Positions 17,021 to 24,195 of a DNA stretch of 64,000 nt are shown piece after piece. The notes beneath the pieces were generated by a model, which did no database searches, was not told where the DNA came from, and saw only the letters and a list, made by a program, of their open reading frames with translations. The DNA lies in assembly GCA_004017275.1 (NCBI GenBank), contig SAKE01000021.1, positions 24,624 through 88,623 on the forward strand. The letters are read 5' to 3'. Positions within the stretch are counted from its first letter, which is position 1. The number at the start of each line of letters is the position of its first letter. Both the position numbers and the translations under genes were made by a program. Origin of the DNA: Mesorhizobium sp. (GTDB lineage Bacteria; Pseudomonadota; Alphaproteobacteria; Rhizobiales; Rhizobiaceae).

Positions 17021-17844
17021 TCACGCTCCAATATCAACAGATTGAGGGACCGCTTCGGCGGATCGCGGGGCAAGTTGCCCGCTCGCGATATGCGCCAGCA
17101 ACCCGCTTTGACCTACGGCGACATGACTGGCCAGGACGTGAGCGTCTGGATAATCCCCACCATTTTGCGACCGGAAGGGAATGAGTGCGTCATTGAAAAG
17201 ACCTTCGAGGCGAAGACGCCAACCTTCCTCCGCCGCTGCCACGCCTTCGGCCGTGATGCTTCCGGTTCCGTAGACCGCATGGGTGGGCAGCACGCCCATG
17301 CCGGGGAAGAATAGCGTGCCGTGGGTGATGGGGAAGAGCAACTGCTCCAGCGGCCCGTTGATGCCTCGCGGCGAATAGTCCTTCTCCGGACCGCCGATCA
17401 TCACGGACAACATTGCCCGTTTGCCCTTGAGGGCACCATCGCCGTAGCGATACTTGTTGCCGGCCTTCTTGAAGCCGTACGCGAGGCCGTATGCAAAGAC
17501 GCGGTCGACCCAGCCCTTGAGGATTGCCGGCATGCCGAACCACCAAAGCGGAAACTGCAGTATCACGGCGTCAGCGGCCAGGATTTTTTCCTGTTCGACT
17601 TCGACATCCGCGGTCTGCAACCCGTTGCCATAGGCATGTTCGGACTCGGCAATGAACCCAAGCCGGCTCGGGTCGAGGCGGGACGATGTTCATCGAACGT
17701 GGCCTTCCAGTTCATGCCGTACAGGTTCGACAGCAAGACCTTGTGCCCTTGCCTCTCAAGCGTCTCGACACCGATATTGACGAGGTGGCGGGTTAGCGAT
17801 GTGGGTTCGGGTTGTGCATGAACGATCAGAACCGTCTTCTTCAT
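17021..17844 (-). pseudogene. NAD(P)H dehydrogenase (quinone)-like flavoprotein gene, frameshifted
   Basis: The N-terminus (MKKTVLIVHAQPEPTSLTRH) to about residue 53 is in one frame; the rest (LGFIAESEHAYGNGLQTADV, then AVILQFPLWWFGMPAILKGW) is in another. The two join near 17684-17688 if one base is restored. The restored product of about 274 residues is a flavodoxin-2 family NAD(P)H:quinone reductase: FPLWWFGMPAILKGWVDRV is the family hallmark and AMLSVMIGGPEKDYSPRGI the substrate-side loop. The ATG at 17844 has GGAG upstream. It is divergent from a LysR regulator, which likely controls it. The break is either a real inactivating mutation or a sequencing error. Confidence 0.85.
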
Positions 17845-17974
17845 GATTTCATTCTCCATTCGAGACCGCCGGGAGGAAAAGAGCCGTTTTGTGCACTCCT
17901 GTCCGATGCAGCCGGAGCGCACAGCTGGCTGCCTTTCCTCTTGGCGGTCGGAGTTTCCCTTGCCCTGAGCTATA

Positions 17975-17987
17975 TTGGAAATTGCAA
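17975..17987. promoter_or_regulatory. Candidate LysR binding site (T-N11-A)
   Basis: TTGGAAATTGCAA is a T-N11-A motif with TTG/CAA half-sites. It lies 25 bases before the LysR gene in the divergent interval shared with the quinone-reductase gene, the usual place for autoregulation and activation. Confidence 0.4.
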
Positions 17988-18011
17988 AACTATTCGGCTA
18001 CCATCCAAGCC

Positions 18012-18956
18012 ATGGATAGCAAACGCCTCGACCTGAACCTGCTGATCACCCTGGAAGCGTTGCTGGTGGAGCAGAACGTGACCAAGGCGGCCGCGCGGCT
18101 GCATCTCAGTCAACCGGCGGTCAGTGCTCAGCTCAATCGCCTCAGGCATGTGTTCGACGACCCGCTGCTTATTCCCGTGCAGCGCGGGATGACGCCGACC
18201 GCCAAGGCAATCGAACTGCTCGACCCATTGCGCCACGCCCTTGATCAGGTTCGCTCGACTGTCGCCACGAACAGAAACTTCGACCCATCAAAGGCCAGGT
18301 TGACGGTCACCATCGCCTGCACGGACTATCTGCAGGCAGCGATTGTCAGACCGCTTGTCATGAAACTCAGGACAAGTGCGCCCGGTGTACGTGTGGCGAT
18401 GCGAAATCTTGATTTGCCGCAACTGGAAGCACAGATGGGGCGCGGCGATGTCGACTTGGCGCTCATGACGCCGCAAGCTGCGCCGCTAAGTCTGCGCACG
18501 AGGCACCTGTTCGACGAGCGCTATGTGCTTATCGGCCGCCGCGACCATCCGCAGCTACACGGCCGGGTCACGGTCAAGGAATATGCTCGAATGGAGCATG
18601 TGATCGTGTCCCTGATCGGAGGCGACTTCATCACCCCGGTTGACACCGCCATGGCTGCGCTTGGACACAGTCGCAACGTGGTGCTGTCGGCAGCTTCGTT
18701 CCTATTTGTTCCCGAGATCGTGGCCCAGTCAGACTTCGTCGCCCTGGTCCCGGAACGGCTGGTCCACGATCGGACAGATAAGCTGAAGCTCATCGACTGC
18801 CCGTTTCCCGTGGAAGGCTTCGCGGTGGGCATGATGTGGCACGAGCGCGGTCATGGACATAGCGGCCAACGCTGGATCCGAGAGACTATTGTCTCGATGA
18901 TCAACGCCTGGACCAGCGAGCGCGGCAGTGTTGCCGCGAACGCTAATCCCCGGTGA
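18012..18956 (+). CDS. LysR-family transcriptional regulator
   Basis: A 314-residue regulator. The N-terminal winged helix-turn-helix is LITLEALLVEQNVTKAAARL followed by HLSQPAVSAQLNRLR; the remainder is a periplasmic-binding-protein-like effector domain. It begins MDSKRLDLNLL, like the NodD/NahR subgroup that senses aromatic or quinone-like ligands. The ATG at 18012 is preferred over an upstream frame extension, although no clear ribosome-binding site is visible. It is divergent from the frameshifted quinone reductase and isomerase genes, its probable targets, and lies inside the region bounded by the 16-bp direct repeats. Confidence 0.93.
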   Translation: MDSKRLDLNLLITLEALLVEQNVTKAAARLHLSQPAVSAQLNRLRHVFDDPLLIPVQRGMTPTAKAIELLDPLRHALDQVRSTVATNRNFDPSKARLTVTIACTDYLQAAIVRPLVMKLRTSAPGVRVAMRNLDLPQLEAQMGRGDVDLALMTPQAAPLSLRTRHLFDERYVLIGRRDHPQLHGRVTVKEYARMEHVIVSLIGGDFITPVDTAMAALGHSRNVVLSAASFLFVPEIVAQSDFVALVPERLVHDRTDKLKLIDCPFPVEGFAVGMMWHERGHGHSGQRWIRETIVSMINAWTSERGSVAANANPR

Positions 18957-19033
18957 CGATGGAGGGCCAATCGACTTCGTGAATTCCTCGACTGCATCGC
19001 TCGTTGTGAGCCATGTTTGTCGGCCTATCCAGA

Positions 19034-20431
19034 TCAGTGATCCATGGCCTTGACGATTTCCTCGGTCATCTTCTTGGCGTCGCCGAGCAGCATCATGGTA
19101 CCGTCCTTGTAGAACAGCGTGTTGTCGATGCCGGCATAGCCGGAGCCGAGCGAGCGCTTGACGAACAGGCAGGTGCGGGCCTTGTCGACGTCGAGGATCG
19201 GCATGCCGTAGATCGGCGAGGACTTGTCGTCGCGGGCGGACGGGTTGGTGACGTCGTTGGCGCCGATGACATAGGCGACGTCGGCCTGCGCGAACTCCGA
19301 GTTGATGTCCTCGAGTTCGAACACTTCGTCGTAGGGCACGTTGGCTTCGGCGAGCAGCACGTTCATGTGGCCCGGCATGCGGCCCGCCACGGGATGAATG
19401 GCGTACTTCACGTCGACGCCATTGGCCTTGAGCTTGTCGGCCATTTCACGCAGCGCGTGCTGCGCCTGGGCGACCGCCATGCCGTAGCCCGGCACGATGA
19501 TGACTTTCTGGGCGTTCATCATCAGGTAGGCGGCATCGTCGGCAGAACCCTGCTTGACCGTGCGTTCGATGCCGTCATCGGCGGCCACCGCTGTCTCGCC
19601 GCCGAAGCCGCCGAGGATGACGGAGATGAAGCTTCGGTTCATGCCCTTGCACATGATGTAGGACAGGATCGCGCCGGATGAGCCGACCAGTGCACCGGTG
19701 ATGATCAGCGCCAGATTGCCGAGTGTGAAGCCGAGTGCGGCCGCCGCCCAGCCCGAATAGGAATTGAGCATCGAGACGACGACCGGCATGTCGGCGCCGC
19801 CGATCGGGATGATCAGCAGGATGCCGAGTACCAGCGAGGCCGCGACGATCAGCCAGAACACCAGCTTCGATTCGGTGGTGACCAGAAGCACGATCAGCAC
19901 GATCAGCGCGATGCCGAGTGCTGCGTTTATGAAGTGGCGGCCGCCGATCATGATCGGCTTGCCCGACATGCGGCCATCAAGCTTGAGGAAGGCAATGACC
20001 GAGCCGGTGAAGGTGATGGCGCCGATGGCGACGCCAAGGCTCATCTCGATCAGCGCCTGGGCATGGATGTCGCCATCCGTGCCGATGCCGAAGCTTTCAG
20101 GGGCATAGATGGCGGCGGCGGCCACCATGACGGCGGCAAGGCCGACCAGCGAGTGGAAAGCGGCGACCAGTTGCGGCATCGAGGTCATGGCGATGCGGCG
20201 CGCGGTGACGGCGCCGACGCCACCGCCAATGGCGAGGCCGAGCACGATCAGGCTGAAACGGCCGGCCGACGGGGTTGCCAGCGCCAGCGTGGTGGCGATG
20301 GCGATGCCCATGCCGATCATGCCGTAGAGATTGCCCTGGCGGCTGGTGGTCGGATGCGACAGGCCGCGCAGCGCCATGATGAACAGGACGCCGGAAACCA
20401 GATAGAGGAAGGACGCGAAGTTGGCGTTCAT
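19034..20431 (-). CDS. pntB: NAD(P) transhydrogenase subunit beta
   Basis: A 465-residue inner-membrane subunit of proton-translocating transhydrogenase, which moves hydride between NADH and NADP+ using the proton gradient. The N-terminal half has about eight hydrophobic helices (from FLYLVSGVLFIMALRGLSHP); the C-terminal half is the NADP-binding domain, with VIIVPGYGMAVAQAQHALRE, HPVAGRMPGHMNVLLAEA and the final VKRSLGSGYAGIDNTLF. It is the last gene of pntA1-pntA2-pntB. Its last codons are copied about 2.3 kb downstream. Confidence 0.97.
   Translation of the reverse strand: MNANFASFLYLVSGVLFIMALRGLSHPTTSRQGNLYGMIGMGIAIATTLALATPSAGRFSLIVLGLAIGGGVGAVTARRIAMTSMPQLVAAFHSLVGLAAVMVAAAAIYAPESFGIGTDGDIHAQALIEMSLGVAIGAITFTGSVIAFLKLDGRMSGKPIMIGGRHFINAALGIALIVLIVLLVTTESKLVFWLIVAASLVLGILLIIPIGGADMPVVVSMLNSYSGWAAAALGFTLGNLALIITGALVGSSGAILSYIMCKGMNRSFISVILGGFGGETAVAADDGIERTVKQGSADDAAYLMMNAQKVIIVPGYGMAVAQAQHALREMADKLKANGVDVKYAIHPVAGRMPGHMNVLLAEANVPYDEVFELEDINSEFAQADVAYVIGANDVTNPSARDDKSSPIYGMPILDVDKARTCLFVKRSLGSGYAGIDNTLFYKDGTMMLLGDAKKMTEEIVKAMDH
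19035..19050. repeat. 16-bp direct repeat, inner copy (pntB 3' end)
   Basis: CAGTGATCCATGGCCT, covering most of the pntB stop codon and the last codons (reading AMDH on the minus strand); identical to 16694-16709. Confidence 0.7.
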
Positions 20432-20437
20432 GGCGCT

Positions 20438-20866
20438 CTACTTGTCCTTCTTCTTGTACATGGCCAGCATGCGCTGGGTGACGAGGAAGCCGCCGAAGAT
20501 GTTGACCGAGACCAGCATCAACGCGACGAAGCCGAAGCCGGCGGCAACGCCGGAAGCGGCGATGCCGACGGCGAGCAGCGCGCCGACGACGATGACCGAG
20601 GAGATGGCGTTGGTGACGGCCATCAGCGGTGTGTGCAAAGCGGGGGTCACCGACCAGACGACATAATAGCCGACGAAGATCGCCAGCACGAAGATGGCGA
20701 AGCGGAAGACGAAGGGATCGATGGCGCCGCCGGAGAGCGCGTGCGCGGCGTCACCCGCCGCTTCGGCACCGCCTGGAGCATTGGCCAGGTTCTGCACCGC
20801 CAGCCGAACGGCGGCGGAGGCCTGGTCGAGCTGGTCGAGGGCTTTCTGCAAGGTCCGATCCATCAC
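20438..20866 (-). CDS. pntA2: NAD(P) transhydrogenase subunit alpha part 2
   Basis: A 142-residue membrane subunit. It has an N-terminal soluble stretch rich in Ala/Gln, then about three membrane helices: FVFRFAIFVLAIFVGYYVVW, a segment around TPLMAVTNAISSVIVVGALL and GFVALMLVSVNIFGGFLVTQ. The TPLMSVTNAIS-like motif (here TPLMAVTNAIS) is diagnostic for PntA part 2 in species where PntA is split. The ATG overlaps the upstream pntA1 stop by four bases (ATGA), and the gene ends 6 bases before pntB, so translation is coupled along the operon. Confidence 0.96.
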   Translation of the reverse strand: MMDRTLQKALDQLDQASAAVRLAVQNLANAPGGAEAAGDAAHALSGGAIDPFVFRFAIFVLAIFVGYYVVWSVTPALHTPLMAVTNAISSVIVVGALLAVGIAASGVAAGFGFVALMLVSVNIFGGFLVTQRMLAMYKKKDK

Positions 20867-22158
20867 GCAATGCCTTTCGACTTCGACGAGGGCGACTTGG
20901 AAGCGGCCGATTTCTTGGGCGTGGCTTTCTTTGCAGCAGCGGGTTTGTCCGAGGCGTCGGCAACCATCGTCTTGGCCGGGATCGCCGCCGGCTCGACATA
21001 TTGGCCCTTTGGCGGCTGCTGGTCGGCCTTCACGAACGCCGGATGAACCACCTCGCCGCCATCGGTCAGCATCGTTGCCTTGACCAGATCGTCATCGCGA
21101 TTGATGGCAAGCGTTTTCGTCGTCTTGTCGACCAGCGTCTCGAGGAAGGCGAACAGGTTCTTGGCGTAAAGCAGCGAGGCGGATGCGGCGACGCGGCCGG
21201 GCACATTGAGATGGCCGACGATTTTTACGCCATTGGCCGTGGTCACCACCTGACCTGGAACCGCGCCCTCGACATTGCCACCGCGCTCGACCGCTAGGTC
21301 GACGAGCACCGAACCCGGCTTCATCGAGGCGACCATCGCCGCCGACACCAGCTTCGGCGCCGGCCGGCCGGGAATCAGCGCCGTGGTGATGACGATGTCC
21401 TGCTTGGCGATGTGCTCTGATGTGAGTGCCGCCTGCTTGGCTTGGTACTCTTTCGACATTTCCTTGGCGTAGCCGCCGGCCGTCTCGGCGGCCTTGAACT
21501 CCTCATCCTCGACCGCAAGAAACTTTGCGCCGAGCGAGGCAACCTGTTCCTTGGCGGCTGGGCGCACGTCTGTGGCGGTGACGACTGCGCCTAGCCGGCG
21601 CGCGGTGGCGATCGCCTGCAGGCCGGCAACGCCGACGCCCATAATGAAGACCTTTGCCGCCGGCACGGTGCCAGCCGCCGTCATCATCATCGGCAGTGCG
21701 CGATCATATTCCGAAGCGCCGTCGATCACTGCCTGATAGCCGGCCAAATTGGCCTGCGAGGACAAAACGTCCATCGACTGGGCACGGGTGATGCGCGGCA
21801 TGAATTCCATCGAGAAGGCGGTGACGCCGGCCTTGGCCAAGGCAGTCACGGCCGCATCGTTGCCATAGGGATCCATGATGGCGATGACCGCCGCACCCGG
21901 CTTGTAGCCCTTCAGCTCGGCATCACCAGGCCGGCGCACCTTCAGCACCACATCGGCCTTGGCGATATCCGCAACCTTGCCGATGGCGGCGCCGGCTTTG
22001 GCGAATTCCTCGTCGGGGATGCGCGACCGCGTGCCGGCGCCGGTCTCGACCACAATATCGAAGCCCAGCGCCGCCAGCCGTTTCACCGTATCGGGCGAGG
22101 CCGCGACGCGCGGCTCGTTGGCATCGAGTTCACGAGGGATGAAAACCGTCTGTCCCAC
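20863..22158 (-). CDS. pntA1: NAD(P) transhydrogenase subunit alpha part 1
   Basis: A 431-residue soluble NAD(H)-binding subunit. It starts VGQTVFIPRELDANEPRVAA at the GTG at 22158, which has AAAGGA 7-8 bases upstream. The NAD motif is GVGVAGLQAIATARRLGAVV; TALIPGRPAPKLVS and PGSVLVDLAVERGGN are alanine dehydrogenase/PNT family signatures. The C-terminus is an unusual Lys/Ser/Ala-rich tail (residues about 390-431) of low complexity that likely links to the membrane part. First gene of the operon. Confidence 0.96.
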   Translation of the reverse strand: MGQTVFIPRELDANEPRVAASPDTVKRLAALGFDIVVETGAGTRSRIPDEEFAKAGAAIGKVADIAKADVVLKVRRPGDAELKGYKPGAAVIAIMDPYGNDAAVTALAKAGVTAFSMEFMPRITRAQSMDVLSSQANLAGYQAVIDGASEYDRALPMMMTAAGTVPAAKVFIMGVGVAGLQAIATARRLGAVVTATDVRPAAKEQVASLGAKFLAVEDEEFKAAETAGGYAKEMSKEYQAKQAALTSEHIAKQDIVITTALIPGRPAPKLVSAAMVASMKPGSVLVDLAVERGGNVEGAVPGQVVTTANGVKIVGHLNVPGRVAASASLLYAKNLFAFLETLVDKTTKTLAINRDDDLVKATMLTDGGEVVHPAFVKADQQPPKGQYVEPAAIPAKTMVADASDKPAAAKKATPKKSAASKSPSSKSKGIA

Positions 22159-22243
22159 CGCATGATCCTTTCGGCCGGAAGCTATTTCCCGCAAGACGCC
22201 GGCCGGCCTCGCGGCGGCGTCGTGGACAAGGTGTCGGAAAAAT

Positions 22244-22468
22244 CTATCGGAGGATAAAGGCGCCGACGGCCATAATCAGCACGAACAGGATGGTCGCCGA
22301 GAAAAAGCCGCCCGCGAAGAAGCCGAAGGCCATCGCCAGAAGCAGGGCTCCGCAGAAAAGCGATCCGTATTTGGCCAGCATGAGAAAGCCCGCATAGGTG
22401 CGGTCATGCTCGGCATAGTCCATCTTCGCGCCCAGTTCGACAGGACCGGTCGGCGAGTGATCAGCCAT
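22244..22468 (-). CDS. aa3-type cytochrome c oxidase subunit IV
   Basis: A 74-residue single- or double-helix membrane protein. The motif KMDYAEHDRTYAGFLMLAKYG followed by a long hydrophobic helix is the alphaproteobacterial subunit IV family that accompanies aa3 cytochrome c oxidase. The ATG at 22468 has GAAGGGG 6-7 bases upstream. It lies just upstream of pntA1 on the same strand (85 bases), so the two may be co-transcribed. The catalytic oxidase subunits are not in the window. Confidence 0.9.
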   Translation of the reverse strand: MADHSPTGPVELGAKMDYAEHDRTYAGFLMLAKYGSLFCGALLLAMAFGFFAGGFFSATILFVLIMAVGAFILR

Positions 22469-22629
22469 AGGAATACCCCTTCGAAGACATCTTTCAGGCA
22501 CATAGCGAAAAGCCGGGCCGAGAGCAATGGCGCTATTGCCGCATCGCAGGCGACAACTGCCTCAAGGGAAAATTGAAATTGCCGGCCGGTTCCGGTGAAG
22601 GGACAGCTGTTGCGCCGGCTTGGCCGGCG

Positions 22630-22779
22630 TCAGGCGGCGAGGTGCGGGAAAAGCCCGAGCAGTCCGACGACGATCAGATAGAGTGCGACGATGTAGTTCA
22701 GCAGCCGTGGCATGATGAGGATCAGCACGCCGGCGATCAGTGAGATGAGCGGGGTGAGCGCAAGCGTGGAAATGGTCAT
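22630..22779 (-). CDS. DUF3096-family small membrane protein
   Basis: A 49-residue ORF: MTISTLALTPLISLIAGV, then LILIMPRLLNYIVALYLIVV and GLLGLFPHLAA. It is almost wholly hydrophobic with two short helices split by PRLLNY. This pattern matches the DUF3096 family of tiny membrane proteins; the function is unknown. AAGGA lies 7 bases before the ATG, which strongly supports translation. Confidence 0.8.
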   Translation of the reverse strand: MTISTLALTPLISLIAGVLILIMPRLLNYIVALYLIVVGLLGLFPHLAA

Positions 22780-22904
22780 GTCGGGTTCCTTCTGACAGAT
22801 CCGCCTGAAATGATGACAAAGGCAGCGGTATCAACGCACCACCGTCATTCAGAACGCAAATGCGGCCGGAAGGCTCCGAGCGCCTTCAGGAAAATCGCGA
22901 AGCT

Positions 22905-23672
22905 TCAGGCGGCGTCGCGATAATATTTCGCTGTCGGCACGATGGACAAGGGGGTCAGTCGGTTGATGGCCGGATTACCAAACATCAGCCGTTGTTCCGT
23001 CGGCGTCGATCTAAAGAACGGGAACCGTTCGAGTGTCCGACGCATATTTTCGCCGGCAGGGATTTCGAACAGTGCTATCGGGACAAGAACGCCCGGAAAT
23101 ACTTTTGCCTCGGTCCTCTGCACGGCATTGAAGTAACGAGAATAAAAATTGGAATGCTCGATCTTGACCGGTGTAAGCACCGAGTTCTGGCCAAAATAGC
23201 ACGAAGCCACCATGGCAAGCCTGAGTGTCAGGAAGGGCAGCACTCCGGGCGCCGGCGCGCCGTCGGGATCGGATGCGAAGCGGGTTCCGTCGATGAAGGT
23301 TTCTCCGCGGGCAAGTCGCTTGACCAGTATTTCCGGATAGGCATCGACGGAGGGCGAATGCGGGTGCTCGCTGGAAATGTAATGGAAGCGGAGCGTGCTG
23401 ACCAATTCGCCATAGCAATAGACACCGAACCGGTAGGAATTGGGCAGATTGTCCCAGCGATCCTCGAACATCCCGCTTGCGATTGGTCCGCACATGCCTG
23501 AGCGCAGATAGGATTTATAACGAAGTCGATAAATCGCCTCCAAATCCTCGCCTCCGGTAATGAGGCGATAATCGACATGCTCCAGCAATTGCATGATCGA
23601 TCGGTTCAGCACAGAATCCCCGGCTGCGCTGACCACACCAGACGCATTCCTTGCAGCCCTTGCAGCATCCAT
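22905..23672 (-). CDS. FeeM-like N-acyl amino acid synthase / GNAT-fold acyltransferase
   Basis: A protein of about 255 residues. The segment EDLEAIYRLRYKSYLRSG is the substrate-cleft start seen in LuxI-type and FeeM-type acyltransferases. It is followed by FGVYCYGELVSTLRFHYIS, then FIDGTRFASDP and LRLAMVASCYFGQNSVLTPV. FeeM makes long-chain N-acyl amino acids from acyl-ACP; relatives in rhizobia lack an assigned product. The ATG at 23672 has GAGG 7 bases upstream. The gene stands alone, with no luxR-like gene or acyl carrier protein gene nearby, so a signalling role is only a possibility. Confidence 0.75.
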   Translation of the reverse strand: MDAARAARNASGVVSAAGDSVLNRSIMQLLEHVDYRLITGGEDLEAIYRLRYKSYLRSGMCGPIASGMFEDRWDNLPNSYRFGVYCYGELVSTLRFHYISSEHPHSPSVDAYPEILVKRLARGETFIDGTRFASDPDGAPAPGVLPFLTLRLAMVASCYFGQNSVLTPVKIEHSNFYSRYFNAVQRTEAKVFPGVLVPIALFEIPAGENMRRTLERFPFFRSTPTEQRLMFGNPAINRLTPLSIVPTAKYYRDAA

Positions 23673-24195
23673 TATCTGTCCTCGAAATTCCGCCTGCGGA
23701 TAGGCTATTCGAGTCAAAATGAGACACAAGCAGAAATTTAGATGTTGTTGATTTACCTTCTGTTAACCTTAACAGATGAGCGCCAGCTAAAGTATGTGTT
23801 GGTAAGGCCGTTTTCAGCAGCATTGCACGAAAGCAAATCGTGGGAGCAGATGTCCTGATTGAATTGGCATGAATTCGAGATCAAGGGCAGTCCTTGAATC
23901 GACAGGGCTGCCGGGTAACGGGTTCCTTCGGAGCCTTCGCCGGTGCGTTGGGTGATGGAGCATCAAAACAAAAACCCGCCTGTGCGGCGGGTCACTGGCG
24001 CAAATCAGCACCATAGGCAAATATGTACCATAGCTGACGGCAGCGAGTCAAGAAAAAATTCCTATCATGAGAAGCTGCCCGGCAAAAAAGCCGCCGACAC
24101 CGCCGAACCGGCTGTCGTCAGGTCTTTTGTTAACCTGAGTTCGGAGCCCTGGTTGAATCGAAGCACGCCAGCAATCAAACTTCGAAATCACAGCA
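23673..24195. other. Intergenic region between FeeM-like and GGDEF-EAL genes
   Basis: About 520 bases. AT-rich 23730-23780 contains GTTAACCTTAAC and probably holds the FeeM-like promoter on the minus strand. A minus-strand terminator lies at 23970-23992, more than 200 bases beyond the GGDEF-EAL stop, so that gene has a long 3' leader-like tail or a small RNA lies between. I see no protein-like ORF. Confidence 0.5.
23969..23992 (-). terminator. Minus-strand rho-independent terminator
   Basis: ACCCGCC (23974-23980) pairs with GGCGGGT (23986-23992) around TGTGC. Read on the minus strand the stem is followed by TTTTGTTTTG. It would end the GGDEF-EAL transcript or an unseen small RNA. Confidence 0.8.
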
